Shown piece after piece: positions 15,748 through 25,366 of a DNA stretch of 53,226 nt. The stretch lies in assembly GCA_013388755.1 (NCBI GenBank), contig JACAEQ010000039.1, forward strand, positions 1 to 53,226. Direction: 5' to 3'. This DNA is from Chloroflexota bacterium. Its GTDB lineage: Bacteria > Chloroflexota > Chloroflexia > Chloroflexales > Roseiflexaceae. Both the position numbers and the translations under genes were made by a program. Under the pieces are notes generated by a model. It saw only the letters and a list, made by a program, of their open reading frames with translations, searched no databases and was not told where the DNA came from. How positions within the stretch are numbered: the stretch's first letter is position 1; the number at the start of each line of letters is the position of its first letter.

Positions 15748-18372
15748 ATGAACTACTTCGATTACCAGACTACTGGCGGGTACGTCCACAACTGGCTCGT
15801 CGCCGGCCCGCGCGTGCTGGAAGTGCCCGACCTCGAGCGCTTCTATGGTTACGACTTTCGCCTGCGTATCGCGCGCCACTACGACACCCGCGATCTGCAG
15901 ATTGGTGAGACTCCGGTCGAACGTGCCGGATTGACCATTGACGGCCAGGAGTTGTCGTGGCAGTACCACGCCTGCCGCGAGGACCATTTCGTGGACTTGA
16001 GCCACTTTTACCATGTGGTGAGCCATGTGCGCGCCTGGGCATATGCCGAGGTGGATGCGCCGGCCAGCGGTGCGCTCGCACTGACGCTGACCACCAACGG
16101 CCCGGCAGATGTCTGGGTTAATGGCCGTCACGTCCACCGCCACGAGCATTTCCATCATCAGGCGCCTGCCAGTGTGCCCTTTACCGCCGAGTTTCAGGAA
16201 GGGCCAAATGCCCTCCTGGTTCGTTTCGAACATGTGGCCGCGCGCGAGTGCCCACTGGTGATGGCACTGCGGATCGATGCTGCGGACACATGGCCGGTTC
16301 GCCTGCCAACCAACCAGGAACACCTGGAGTTGCGCGCGGCGTTGGAGCAACTGATCAATGCGGCGTTCCTGGAGCGGGATGTCTTCGATCGCCACGATGA
16401 GATCGTCGTCCGCTGGCCGGATGACCTGCTTACCGAGGCGCACACCATCTGCGTCCGGTTACAACGTGAGACGGGGCAGATCTCTGCTGAAGGCCTGCCG
16501 CTCATTCGAGCCGGAGCGTCACAATCGTTCGGGCGGGCGGCACAGTATGGCGATGGCAGTTACCATATTGTCCTGATGCCGCATCCCGAGACCTACTATC
16601 TGCACAATGTTCGTATTGTACGCAGCATTCCATTCACGATCCTGAAGAATCGTTATGCCACCGAACCATACGGCACCTACGAGTCGCGCCGCAGCGAGGC
16701 GCTGCTCGACGCAACGCAGCGGGGTGGTCTTTATGGTGAAATCGCCAGGATGGAGCTGGGATACTGGAACGATCTCAATCATGAGACGATCCTGCATGAA
16801 ATCAATGGCATCAATCGTCGCCGCGACTGCAGCGACTTCTACCTCGTCGGCTTGCTTGGCGCGCTGATGCGTTATGGCGCTGATGAGCGCTTCCCGGCCG
16901 ACCTGCGCGCACCACTTGAGGCATGCATTCTCGGTTTCCGCTACTGGAGCGATGATCCGGGTGCGGATGCCATGTGGTTCTGGTCGGAGAATCACCGTAT
17001 CCTGTTTCACACCTGTGAGATTCTGGCGGGCCAGCTTTATCCGGATCGCGTCTTCAGTACAAGTTCCATGTCGGGCGCAGAGCACCGCGCCCGCGGCGAG
17101 CGACTCGCGCTCGACTGGTTGCACCAGCGCGCCGCAGGCGGCTTCCGTGAGTGGGACTCGAATACGTATTTCGAGCATGATGCACTGGCGCTGGCGCATC
17201 TGGCCGATCTCGCAGCCAGTGACCAGGTGCGTGAACTTGCGGCAGTCGTTCTCGATAAATTGCTCTTCACCATGGCGATCAATTCGTTCCGCGGCGTCTT
17301 CGGTTCCACCCACGGGCGCGCCTATACTGTCGGGATCAAGGGTGCGCGCCGCGAACTGACCAGCGGCATGGGGCGGCTCCTCTGGGGGATGGGTGTCTAC
17401 AATGAGGCAACGCTGGGTACCGTGGCGCTGGCGTGCGCCCACGGCTACGAATTACCACCCGTCATTGCCGAGGTGGCGACGGCAACCGTCGAGGAACTGT
17501 GGAACCGCGAACGCCATGCCGGCACGAATGTGTGGGCGCTCGACATGGCCGAAGGGCCGTGGGAGGTCAACAAGGTCACCTATAAAACGCCCGATTATAT
17601 GCTCTGCTCGGCGCAAGACCACCACCCCGGCACGCGCGGCGTCCAGCAGCATATCTGGCAGGCGACCCTCTCGCACGACGCGGTTGTGTTCGCAACCCAC
17701 CCGCCGTGTGTGGCCGAAGATAGCTCGCATCGCCCGAATGCGTGGCATGGAAACGTGGTGCTGCCGCGGGTAGCACAGTGGCGCGAGGTGCTGGTGGCCG
17801 TTCACCATATCCCGCAACGCGACGACTGGTTCGATCGTGAACGACCCGACTTTCACCTCGATCCGAACCACCCGCAGACGTATGTCGATCCGTCATGGAT
17901 GGGGTTCACCCATGCGTACTTCCCTACCTTCGCATTTGATGAGTACATCCTTCGTGACGGCCGGGCCTTTGCCCGCGTTGCCGAGGGGTACCTGGCATTG
18001 ACGGCCGCCAATGGGCTCGAGCTTGTCACCTCGGGCACTAATGCATGGCGTGAACTGCGCTCGCCGGGCTGGCCGAATATCTGGCTGTGCATCATGGGGC
18101 GAACCGCGTGCGACGGTGACTTCGACACCTTCCAGGAACGGGTGCTGTCGCTCGAGGTGGTGTTCGACGGGCTGCATGCACGTTGCGAGACGCCGCGCGG
18201 TGAGCGACTGGCGTTTGGATGGGAAGGCCCGCTGACGATTGACGGCGAGGAGCAGCCGTTATCGCATTTCAAGCATTATGACAGCCCGATCTGTACCTGT
18301 GATCTGGGCGCGCCGACGATGGAAATCGCCGGCTGGGAGACGGTCCTGCGACTGGATTTTCACCGTGCGTGA
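15748..18372 (+). CDS. large (alpha/alpha)-toroid-like protein, candidate glycan lyase or hydrolase, paralogue 2
   Basis: An 874-residue protein homologous over its length to the one at 12725. The N-terminus has the same kind of beta-sandwich start (YVHNWLVAGPRVLEVPDLERFYG) and a lectin-like stretch (DVWVNGRHVHRHEHFHH). The helical domain repeats the three motifs: WSENH (N415, H416), WDSNTYF (469-475) and STHGRAY (H522). Later, KTPDYMLCSAQDHHPG matches RTPDYTMSAVQDHRKG in the paralogue. No signal peptide is visible, so it should act in the cytoplasm. AAAAGG precedes the ATG. Divergence outside the motifs suggests different substrates. Confidence 0.7.
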   Translation: MNYFDYQTTGGYVHNWLVAGPRVLEVPDLERFYGYDFRLRIARHYDTRDLQIGETPVERAGLTIDGQELSWQYHACREDHFVDLSHFYHVVSHVRAWAYAEVDAPASGALALTLTTNGPADVWVNGRHVHRHEHFHHQAPASVPFTAEFQEGPNALLVRFEHVAARECPLVMALRIDAADTWPVRLPTNQEHLELRAALEQLINAAFLERDVFDRHDEIVVRWPDDLLTEAHTICVRLQRETGQISAEGLPLIRAGASQSFGRAAQYGDGSYHIVLMPHPETYYLHNVRIVRSIPFTILKNRYATEPYGTYESRRSEALLDATQRGGLYGEIARMELGYWNDLNHETILHEINGINRRRDCSDFYLVGLLGALMRYGADERFPADLRAPLEACILGFRYWSDDPGADAMWFWSENHRILFHTCEILAGQLYPDRVFSTSSMSGAEHRARGERLALDWLHQRAAGGFREWDSNTYFEHDALALAHLADLAASDQVRELAAVVLDKLLFTMAINSFRGVFGSTHGRAYTVGIKGARRELTSGMGRLLWGMGVYNEATLGTVALACAHGYELPPVIAEVATATVEELWNRERHAGTNVWALDMAEGPWEVNKVTYKTPDYMLCSAQDHHPGTRGVQQHIWQATLSHDAVVFATHPPCVAEDSSHRPNAWHGNVVLPRVAQWREVLVAVHHIPQRDDWFDRERPDFHLDPNHPQTYVDPSWMGFTHAYFPTFAFDEYILRDGRAFARVAEGYLALTAANGLELVTSGTNAWRELRSPGWPNIWLCIMGRTACDGDFDTFQERVLSLEVVFDGLHARCETPRGERLAFGWEGPLTIDGEEQPLSHFKHYDSPICTCDLGAPTMEIAGWETVLRLDFHRA

Positions 18373-18406
18373 CCGGCCGGTGCGCGGTGCAGCGGTAGAG
18401 GATGGG

Positions 18407-20494
18407 ATGCGACCCGGGACGCTTGCGCTTGTCGCGCTACTACTTATGACTTTCACAGGTTGTGGTGTTGTGTCACAAGAAGCCGCTGCGCCTTCCCCAG
18501 TCGCGCCGGTAACCACTGTGGACCCGGCGCCGTCGCTGGCTGCCACACCTGCGCCGCGTCCTGCCGGCTCACCCCAGGATGCTGCCGCGAGCGGCCCGGC
18601 CGACCTGTATGCCCAGACGGCGCCTGAGTTCCCCGCAGGCCTGGAGTGGCTGAATGTTGAACGGCCGCTTTCCATGGCGGCATTACGCGGCAAGATTGTG
18701 GTCATTGATTTCTGGACGTATGGTTGCATCAACTGCGTGCATAACTTCCCCGATCTGAAGCGTCTGCAGGTAGAACATGCCGCTGAAGTCGTGGTCATTG
18801 GCGTGCACTCGGCAAAATTCACCAGCGAGTCCGACACGGAAAATATCCGCCAGACGTTGCTGCGGTATCAGATTGACCACCCGGTGGTCAACGATAATCA
18901 ACTGGCGGTCTGGAACACATGGAACGCACGTGCCTGGCCAACAACGGTGGTTGTTGATGCCAATGGTACGCTTGCGGGCATCCACGTTGGCGATGGGATG
19001 TATGCGGCGCTCAAGCCGCTGGTGGTGCAGTTGATCCGCGAGGCCGACGCGCGTGGACGCCTGGATCGCACGCCGCTGCCACGCGCGCTCGAACGCGAGG
19101 GCCGTCCTGCCACGGTGCTCTCGTTTCCGGCCGGCGTGCTGGCCGACCCGCGTGGCGACCGGCTGTTTATCGCCGACACCGGCCACCACCGGATCGTGAT
19201 CGTTGACCCACGCGATGGCATGGTGCTCGATGTGGTAGGTAATGGCCGGCAGGCGTTTGCCGATGGTGAGTATACCATGGCATCATTTGCTTCACCACAC
19301 GGCATGGCGCTCTCCGGCGACGGGGGCGCCCTGTATGTCGCCGATACCGGAAATCATGCCATTCGCCTGGTCGATCTTCGCTCGCGCCAGGTGACGACGC
19401 TGGTCGGAACGGGTGAACGTGCACGCGCGTACCCGTCACAGCCCGGCGTTGCGCCCGGCATACCACTCAGTTCACCCTGGGACCTGGCACTCGATACAAC
19501 GCGGCTCTACATTGCCATGGCCGGGTTGCACCAGATCTGGACGTACCGTTTGAGCAACGGCATGGTCGAACCACTGGCGGGCAGCGGTATCGAGGGTGTT
19601 GCCGATGGACCCGCCGCCGAAGCTGAACTGGCGCAACCCGGTGGGGTAGCGCTCGGCGACGATGGCCGACTGTACGTTGCCGATACCGAGGCCAGTTCCA
19701 TCAGGTCCGTAACGCTTGCCGGTCGCCCGTCGGTGGCGACCCTTGCAGGTGGAGGGCGCGATCTGTTCACCTTTGGCGACCGTGACGACATCGCCGGCGA
19801 GGCGCGCCTGCAACACCCGCAGGGGATCGTCTTCCTGAATGGCTCACTCTATATCGCCGATACCTACAATCACAAGATCAAGTCAATCAACCCGGCGACC
19901 GGTGAAGTGCGTACACTGGCCGGCACGCAACGCGGTTGGCAGGATGGGCCGGCGCCGCTGTTCTATGAGCCCGGTGGCATCACTGCCAGTCACGATTGGC
20001 TGTATGTGGCCGACACCAATAACCATGCCGTTCGCATCGTCAATCCAGCAACCGGTGCAACCGAGACGCTGGTTCTGCAAGGGATCGATCGTTTCAGCGC
20101 CGTTGCCGCAAACAGCGCACCGGTTGTGACCATGCCGCCGGCAACCGTGGCTCCCGGTACAGGTCGTGTGCGGCTCAACATCGTGCTGCCGCAGGGATAT
20201 AAGGTGAATGATCTGGCGCCATCATCGGTGCGCTGGCAGAGTAGCGGCGCAGGAGCAACGCTTCCGCCGGATGCCGATCGTTCACTGGCCGGGTTCGCGT
20301 TCCCGCTCGATTTGCCGGCAACATTTGCGCGCGGGACGGGGACGCTCACCGCCGACCTGGCGGTCATCTACTGCGAGGCGGACACGCCAGAATTGTGTCT
20401 GATCGAAGAGGTGCGGATCATTGCGCCGTTCACTGTGGCCGACGGCGGCGCGCCCGCACTCGAATTGCGCCATACTGTGGGAGCCGGTAGGTAA
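18407..20494 (+). CDS. thioredoxin-like plus NHL-repeat lipoprotein
   Basis: A 695-residue exported lipoprotein. The signal peptide ends TFTGC with lipid-anchored C19, followed by a Pro/Ala linker to about residue 65. A TlpA/NHLRC2-like thioredoxin domain follows, with active-site CINC (C107, C110) in WTYGCINCVHNFP. Residues ~225-570 are NHL propeller blades, each with a LYVADTxNHAIR-like core. The C-terminal ~120 residues are a sandwich-like domain. The same layout occurs in NHLRC2-type proteins. Its partner is unknown; it may keep exported proteins of this locus reduced. ATG 18407 follows GAGGATGGG; the open frame upstream overlaps the previous gene and is not coding. Confidence 0.85.
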   Translation: MRPGTLALVALLLMTFTGCGVVSQEAAAPSPVAPVTTVDPAPSLAATPAPRPAGSPQDAAASGPADLYAQTAPEFPAGLEWLNVERPLSMAALRGKIVVIDFWTYGCINCVHNFPDLKRLQVEHAAEVVVIGVHSAKFTSESDTENIRQTLLRYQIDHPVVNDNQLAVWNTWNARAWPTTVVVDANGTLAGIHVGDGMYAALKPLVVQLIREADARGRLDRTPLPRALEREGRPATVLSFPAGVLADPRGDRLFIADTGHHRIVIVDPRDGMVLDVVGNGRQAFADGEYTMASFASPHGMALSGDGGALYVADTGNHAIRLVDLRSRQVTTLVGTGERARAYPSQPGVAPGIPLSSPWDLALDTTRLYIAMAGLHQIWTYRLSNGMVEPLAGSGIEGVADGPAAEAELAQPGGVALGDDGRLYVADTEASSIRSVTLAGRPSVATLAGGGRDLFTFGDRDDIAGEARLQHPQGIVFLNGSLYIADTYNHKIKSINPATGEVRTLAGTQRGWQDGPAPLFYEPGGITASHDWLYVADTNNHAVRIVNPATGATETLVLQGIDRFSAVAANSAPVVTMPPATVAPGTGRVRLNIVLPQGYKVNDLAPSSVRWQSSGAGATLPPDADRSLAGFAFPLDLPATFARGTGTLTADLAVIYCEADTPELCLIEEVRIIAPFTVADGGAPALELRHTVGAGR

Positions 20495-20539
20495 ACGTCG
20501 AGTGCCGGTTTCATCCGGCATATGATGGGAGTTGCTTCC

Positions 20540-22741
20540 GTGAACACGCATCTACCATCCGGCACATCCGGCGAGCGACTGTTTGCCGCCGGCATTGCGA
20601 CCATGCGTGAGCGCTTCGATGAACGGGCCGGCCTGATCGAACAGCGGACCGATACAGGGGTCTACCACCCGATCCGCGAGTCGCTGGCCTTTGCGTATGC
20701 GCTGGTGCAGGCTGGCAGCACCGCGGCATTACCGCAGGCTGAACGGATCATGCGCCGCGCGCTACAGGCGCAGGAGCGTTCGCCCGGTCACATCCACCAC
20801 GGCGGATTCAAGTGGATGGATGAAGACCAGGGTGTAACCGATCTGAATGCGGTCCAGTTTGCGCTGGAACAGATCGTGCCCTTCCTGCTCGATTATGGCG
20901 ATCAAATCACGCCTGCGCTCCGCGCCGAACTTCTTGACGCCGTACGGATCGGCGCCGCTGAAATCGCTCGCCTTCATGTTGCAATCTGGTACACGAACAT
21001 CGCGTTGCTGGATATCCTCAACACCGTCCTGGCCGGCCGGGTTCTGGAGGATACCCGACTGCTGGCGCGAGGACGCCAGCGCATGGACGAGTGGATCGCC
21101 TTCACCAATGCGTCGGGGACCGTTCCTGAGTACAACAGCCCGACGTATGCAGCCGTTGATCTGGCGGCGCTGGCGGAACTGGCCCACCGCACGGATGACC
21201 CGGTTATTCGTGTGAAGGCGCAGGTAATGGAGGAACGACTCTGGATTCACACCGCGCTCCATTACCACCATCCGACGGCGCAACTCGCCGGCCCGCACAG
21301 CCGCGCCTACCATAACGACGTCACCGGCGGGATCTGTGGTATCAAACATACCCTGTTCCGCCACCTTGGCGATGAGCGCCTGATGCGTCGTTCGGCATAC
21401 GCAATCCAGCGCCAGAGCGAGGGAAGTGTGCGCGCCGGGCGTTGCCCGTACCATCTGCCACGCTATCTTGAGCGGTTGATGCGTGTGAAGCCGGATCGTT
21501 TCAGTATTGCCGAAACGGCCGTCGCCGCCATGGGAATGGACCTGATGACCTTCATGACGCCGGAATACGCGCTCGGCACGGCATCGGTCCATAACAATGC
21601 TCAAAACGATCGGCTGATCCTCTACTACCGTGCGCCTGAACCACGCCAGGTCGGGGTCCTCTTCTCACGTTACATCGTGAATGAGAAGTCGTTCGGCAGC
21701 CATTATCACGCCACCGATCGTTCGACGGCCAATAATCTGAACGAGGAAGGGATGTTCTGGGGCCTTCAGCACGAAAACAAAAGTATCGCGCTGTACGCTC
21801 TCGAACCGCAGCATGAACCGGTCCACAGTCTAAAAACCGAAGTCTACGTGCTGGATGCGCCGGCTCTTGGAGCGATATGGGTCAACGAGACGCGGGTCAC
21901 GCTCAGCACCACGCCGCGCCGGCTGCGCCCACACGATGTGCTCCTGATCGCCGACGGCACCACCTATGTCGCACTCCGCCCGCTTGAACCGTCGAACCTG
22001 GGCAATGACGCGCCCATTCTGCTCTACGAGCGCGCCGGGGAGCTGGTGTTGTCAATCTACAACTACTATCAAGGCGAACCAAAACGGTTCTGGGAGTATG
22101 CAAGCCTGGATGGGCCATTCTATCATGGCAATATCCGCGCCGGCTTCATCATTGAAGTTGGCGACCAGGCAGAGTATGGCGATGTCGAAGCATTCCACGC
22201 CCATGTCATGCGCGGCGTGATCGCCGATCGGATCGAGGGGTCACGGCGCACGGTTCGCTATGCCAGCGGTGCCGATCTGCTGGAACTCACGGTTGACCTG
22301 CGGGCAAATCGCCTGGTGGAGCGACGTGTCAATGGCCTCACCTATCATCCGCCAATGCTCGCGTCACCGGTGGCGGTTCAGGCAATAACAGGAGCGCTGG
22401 CAGCCGGCGCGGCGCGCCTGTTGTGCGGAACCATTCCCGCATGGCTGGTGGCGGATGATGACGGCGGCGCCTGGGCGGCGGCCAATCCATCCGACGATGA
22501 AGTGACCTGGCGTTTCGAGACGCCCCTGACAACCCTGGAGTCACCGGCGTTCGGGTTCGGCAGGATGGCCGTGTACGCCGGTGATACGGTCGAGATTGAT
22601 GTGCTGGCAGTTCACCGGCCTGCGCCGCTGCGGATCACCTGTGACGCCGCACCGCGTGTGATCTGGAACGGCGACGATGTCAGCGCGGCGTGCGTGTTCG
22701 ACCTTCGTAGCGGGACATATATCCTGCCAGCGCAGCCATAA
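20540..22741 (+). CDS. large toroid-like protein with EYNSPTY and AGPHSR motifs, paralogue 1
   Basis: A 733-residue soluble protein I cannot assign. The first ~350 residues are helical and contain YTNIA (151-155), EYNSPTY (197-203) and AGPHSRAY (250-257), all shared with the protein at 26707. The second half is beta-rich. Conserved Asn, Tyr, His and Arg in such a fold suit a carbohydrate lyase or hydrolase, but no substrate can be read from sequence. GTG 20540 has GGGAG eight bases upstream and is my choice; ATG 20522 is in frame but lacks a binding site. There is no signal peptide. Confidence 0.65.
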   Translation: MNTHLPSGTSGERLFAAGIATMRERFDERAGLIEQRTDTGVYHPIRESLAFAYALVQAGSTAALPQAERIMRRALQAQERSPGHIHHGGFKWMDEDQGVTDLNAVQFALEQIVPFLLDYGDQITPALRAELLDAVRIGAAEIARLHVAIWYTNIALLDILNTVLAGRVLEDTRLLARGRQRMDEWIAFTNASGTVPEYNSPTYAAVDLAALAELAHRTDDPVIRVKAQVMEERLWIHTALHYHHPTAQLAGPHSRAYHNDVTGGICGIKHTLFRHLGDERLMRRSAYAIQRQSEGSVRAGRCPYHLPRYLERLMRVKPDRFSIAETAVAAMGMDLMTFMTPEYALGTASVHNNAQNDRLILYYRAPEPRQVGVLFSRYIVNEKSFGSHYHATDRSTANNLNEEGMFWGLQHENKSIALYALEPQHEPVHSLKTEVYVLDAPALGAIWVNETRVTLSTTPRRLRPHDVLLIADGTTYVALRPLEPSNLGNDAPILLYERAGELVLSIYNYYQGEPKRFWEYASLDGPFYHGNIRAGFIIEVGDQAEYGDVEAFHAHVMRGVIADRIEGSRRTVRYASGADLLELTVDLRANRLVERRVNGLTYHPPMLASPVAVQAITGALAAGAARLLCGTIPAWLVADDDGGAWAAANPSDDEVTWRFETPLTTLESPAFGFGRMAVYAGDTVEIDVLAVHRPAPLRITCDAAPRVIWNGDDVSAACVFDLRSGTYILPAQP

Positions 22742-22751
22742 CCGGGTGTCA

Positions 22752-23123
22752 ATGATCGAAGCGCGTGCTGCATCACTGGCTATGCTTGCTGAGAAGAAAC
22801 AACAACCCGGACCGTTGAGCTATGTCGCCTGCTATGCTCTCTGGATTGCGCTTGGCCTGGCGCTCGGCTGGGTATTGAGCGAGCTTCACTCGACGTGGCT
22901 GGAGATCAGCCTGGCGCTCAACTTCAATGCCTGGGTCGCGCGCGCCGTGCGCCAGTTGTCGATGCCGATTCTGGGCCTGATCTGGCTGGCGCTGATCTTC
23001 TGGCTCGAGTATCACCTGCGCACCGGTGTACGCATCGGACGCCTGATCATCCGTGCCGCGCGCTTCGGCAGCGTGGTGCTTGGACTCTATCTGCTCGTGA
23101 TTGTGATCAGGCTGATCACATGA
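22752..23123 (+). CDS. small two-helix membrane protein
   Basis: 123 residues. A short charged N-terminus is followed by hydrophobic segments at about residues 28-45 (ACYALWIALGLALGWVL), 70-90 (PILGLIWLALIFWLEY) and 106-121 (VVLGLYLLVIVIRLI). No family is recognised. It starts 10 bases after the previous stop and ends 32 bases before the next gene, so it belongs to the same transcript. ATG 22752 is preceded only by a weak GGGTG; GTG 22746 is possible. Confidence 0.6.
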   Translation: MIEARAASLAMLAEKKQQPGPLSYVACYALWIALGLALGWVLSELHSTWLEISLALNFNAWVARAVRQLSMPILGLIWLALIFWLEYHLRTGVRIGRLIIRAARFGSVVLGLYLLVIVIRLIT

Positions 23124-23155
23124 CGTCCATTCCGTCGTAAGCTCAAGGAGTCAGC

Positions 23156-24181
23156 ATGCCGCACACGATTCGCTTTGCAGCCATTGGCCTGAACCATGGC
23201 CATATTTATGGGCAGACACATCTATTGTTGCGCGCCGGAGCGGAACTTGTCTCGTTCTATGCCGCCGAACCGGAGCTTGCCGTACAGTATGCCCGCACCT
23301 TTCCGCAGGCGATCCAGGTTGCCGATCCGCGCATCATTCTGGAGGATCCAGCGATCCACCTGGTGATCAGTGCGGCCATCCCCGATGAACGCGCGCCGCT
23401 AGGGATTGCCGTGATGCGCCATGGCAAAGATTATATGGCCGATAAGCCCGGCTTCACCACGCTGGCGCAACTCGAAGAGGCGCGGCGCGTCCAGGCCGAA
23501 ACCGGTCGCATCTATTCGATCTGTTTCAGCGAGCGTTTTGAGAATGCCGCAACGGTGCGCGCCGGTGAACTGGTGCAGGCCGGCGCCATTGGTACGGTTG
23601 TGCAGACGATCGGGCTTGGTCCGCACCGCACCAGTCTGATGTCACGTCCTGCCTGGTTCTTCCAGCGCAGCCGCTATGGCGGCATTCTGAACGATATCGC
23701 CTCGCACCAGGCCGACCAGTTTCTCTTTTTCACCGGCGCGACACGGGCCGAAGTCGTCACGGCGCAGACCGCGAACTACAAACATCCGCAGTACCCTGAA
23801 TTCGAAGACTTCGGCGACTGCCTGTTGCGCGGCACAACACCGCAAGGGCTGCAAACCTCGGGGTATATTCGTGTTGACTGGTACACGCCGGATGGTCTCG
23901 GCTCCTGGGGTGACGGGCGCCTGACCATCCTGGGCACCGAGGGGTATATCGAGATTCGCAAGAATATTGACATTGCGGGCCGGCCAGGCGGTAACCATCT
24001 CTTCCTGGTCGATCACAAGGGAACACAGTATATCGATTGCAGTGACGTAGCGCTACCCTATGGGCCGACCCTGGTATACGACATTCTGAATCGCACCGAA
24101 ACGGCGATGCCCCAGGCGCATTGCTTCCTGGCATCCGAACTGGTGCTGCGCGCTCAGGAAGTCGCCTGTCGGTTGACGTAG
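23156..24181 (+). CDS. Gfo/Idh/MocA family oxidoreductase, copy 1
   Basis: A 341-residue NAD(P)-dependent dehydrogenase-like protein. The N-terminal Rossmann domain begins IRFAAIGLNHGHIYGQTHLL, where GLNHGH replaces the common GxGxxG, as in a subset of the family. DKPGF stands at the position of the usual EKP motif with the active-site Lys. HQADQF lies in the C-terminal domain. AAGGAG precedes the ATG. Family members oxidise or epimerise sugars and uronates, which fits the locus; the substrate is unknown. Confidence 0.85.
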   Translation: MPHTIRFAAIGLNHGHIYGQTHLLLRAGAELVSFYAAEPELAVQYARTFPQAIQVADPRIILEDPAIHLVISAAIPDERAPLGIAVMRHGKDYMADKPGFTTLAQLEEARRVQAETGRIYSICFSERFENAATVRAGELVQAGAIGTVVQTIGLGPHRTSLMSRPAWFFQRSRYGGILNDIASHQADQFLFFTGATRAEVVTAQTANYKHPQYPEFEDFGDCLLRGTTPQGLQTSGYIRVDWYTPDGLGSWGDGRLTILGTEGYIEIRKNIDIAGRPGGNHLFLVDHKGTQYIDCSDVALPYGPTLVYDILNRTETAMPQAHCFLASELVLRAQEVACRLT

Positions 24182-24280
24182 GCGGGGTGCTGGCGCTGGT
24201 CGCTTTACCGTTGCGATCAGCGCCAGACATGAGAAGGTGCGCCGGCTTGCTGCTCACACAACGAAGGAAAGGATCCAGCA

Positions 24281-25348
24281 GTGCCCAGACCCCTCAACGT
24301 CGCCATTGTTGGCTGCGGTATCGGCAATGCGCATGCGCAGGCATATCAAACGCTTCCCGATCACTTCAGGCTCATCGCGGTCTGCGATATCGACGTGCCG
24401 AAGGCACGCCAGTTCGCCACAGCCTATGCGATTCCACGTGTCGTCAGCGACCTGGCCGAACTCTGCGCTATGGACGATCTTGATGTTATTGATATCTGCA
24501 CGCCGCCGAACCTGCATTTTGCGCAGGTGGAGCAGGTGCTTGCCGCCGGGAAACATGCCTTCTGCGAAAAACCCCTGGTAGCGTCGCTCCAGCATGCCGA
24601 CACCTTGATCGCCGCTGAAACCGCGTCGGGCCGGCGGGTCATGCCGATCTTTCAGTATCGCTTCGGCCACGGGCTGCAAAAACTCAAACTGCTCGTGGAA
24701 AACGGCGCCGCCGGTCGCGCGTATCTCACGACCGTCGAAACCGCCTGGCGGCGGCGTGCCGCCTATTATGACGTGCCCTGGCGCGGAAAATGGGCCACGG
24801 AGCTTGGCGGCGCGCTGCTCGGCCACGCCATTCACGCCCATGATATGCTGACGTACGTGCTCGGCCCGATCCGTAGCGTCTTCTGCCGCGCCGCCACGCT
24901 GGTCAACCCGATCGAGGTCGAAGATACCGCCGCCGTGGCGCTGGAGATGGCCGACGGATCACTGGCGACCCTGGCGGTCACACTCGGTTCAGCGACCGAA
25001 ATCACGCGCCACCGCTTCTGTTTCAGCAATATGGTCGCCGAAAGCAATACCCGACCCTACAGCAATTCCGGCGAGCCATGGATCTTCACCGGCGACACGC
25101 CTGAGGCTTCGGAACGGATTGCCGCACTTCTGGAAGGTTTTGTCCCATTGCCGGAAGGATATGCCGGGCAGTTCATCCGTTTCCACCAGGCCATCCATGG
25201 CGGCGGCGAATTGCCGGTGACTCTGGCCGACGCGCGCGCCTCGCTCGAGCTTGTCACCGCGCTGTATGCCTCGCAGCGCCGCGGCCAACCGGCAGCGCTG
25301 CCGATCACTGCGGATCATCCGATGTATGCCAGCTGGTTGCCTCAATAA
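24281..25348 (+). CDS. Gfo/Idh/MocA family oxidoreductase, copy 2
   Basis: A 355-residue protein with a canonical start, NVAIVGCGIGNAHAQAYQ (GxGxxxA), the nucleotide-binding stretch ICTPPNLH, and CEKPL with the family Lys. HAIHAHD supplies His residues in the C-terminal domain. The start is a GTG at 24281 with AAGGA upstream. It differs clearly from copy 1, so the two probably act on different intermediates. The 99 bases between the copies show nothing notable. Confidence 0.88.
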   Translation: MPRPLNVAIVGCGIGNAHAQAYQTLPDHFRLIAVCDIDVPKARQFATAYAIPRVVSDLAELCAMDDLDVIDICTPPNLHFAQVEQVLAAGKHAFCEKPLVASLQHADTLIAAETASGRRVMPIFQYRFGHGLQKLKLLVENGAAGRAYLTTVETAWRRRAAYYDVPWRGKWATELGGALLGHAIHAHDMLTYVLGPIRSVFCRAATLVNPIEVEDTAAVALEMADGSLATLAVTLGSATEITRHRFCFSNMVAESNTRPYSNSGEPWIFTGDTPEASERIAALLEGFVPLPEGYAGQFIRFHQAIHGGGELPVTLADARASLELVTALYASQRRGQPAALPITADHPMYASWLPQ

Positions 25349-25366
25349 CCTTGGAGGAGTACCACC

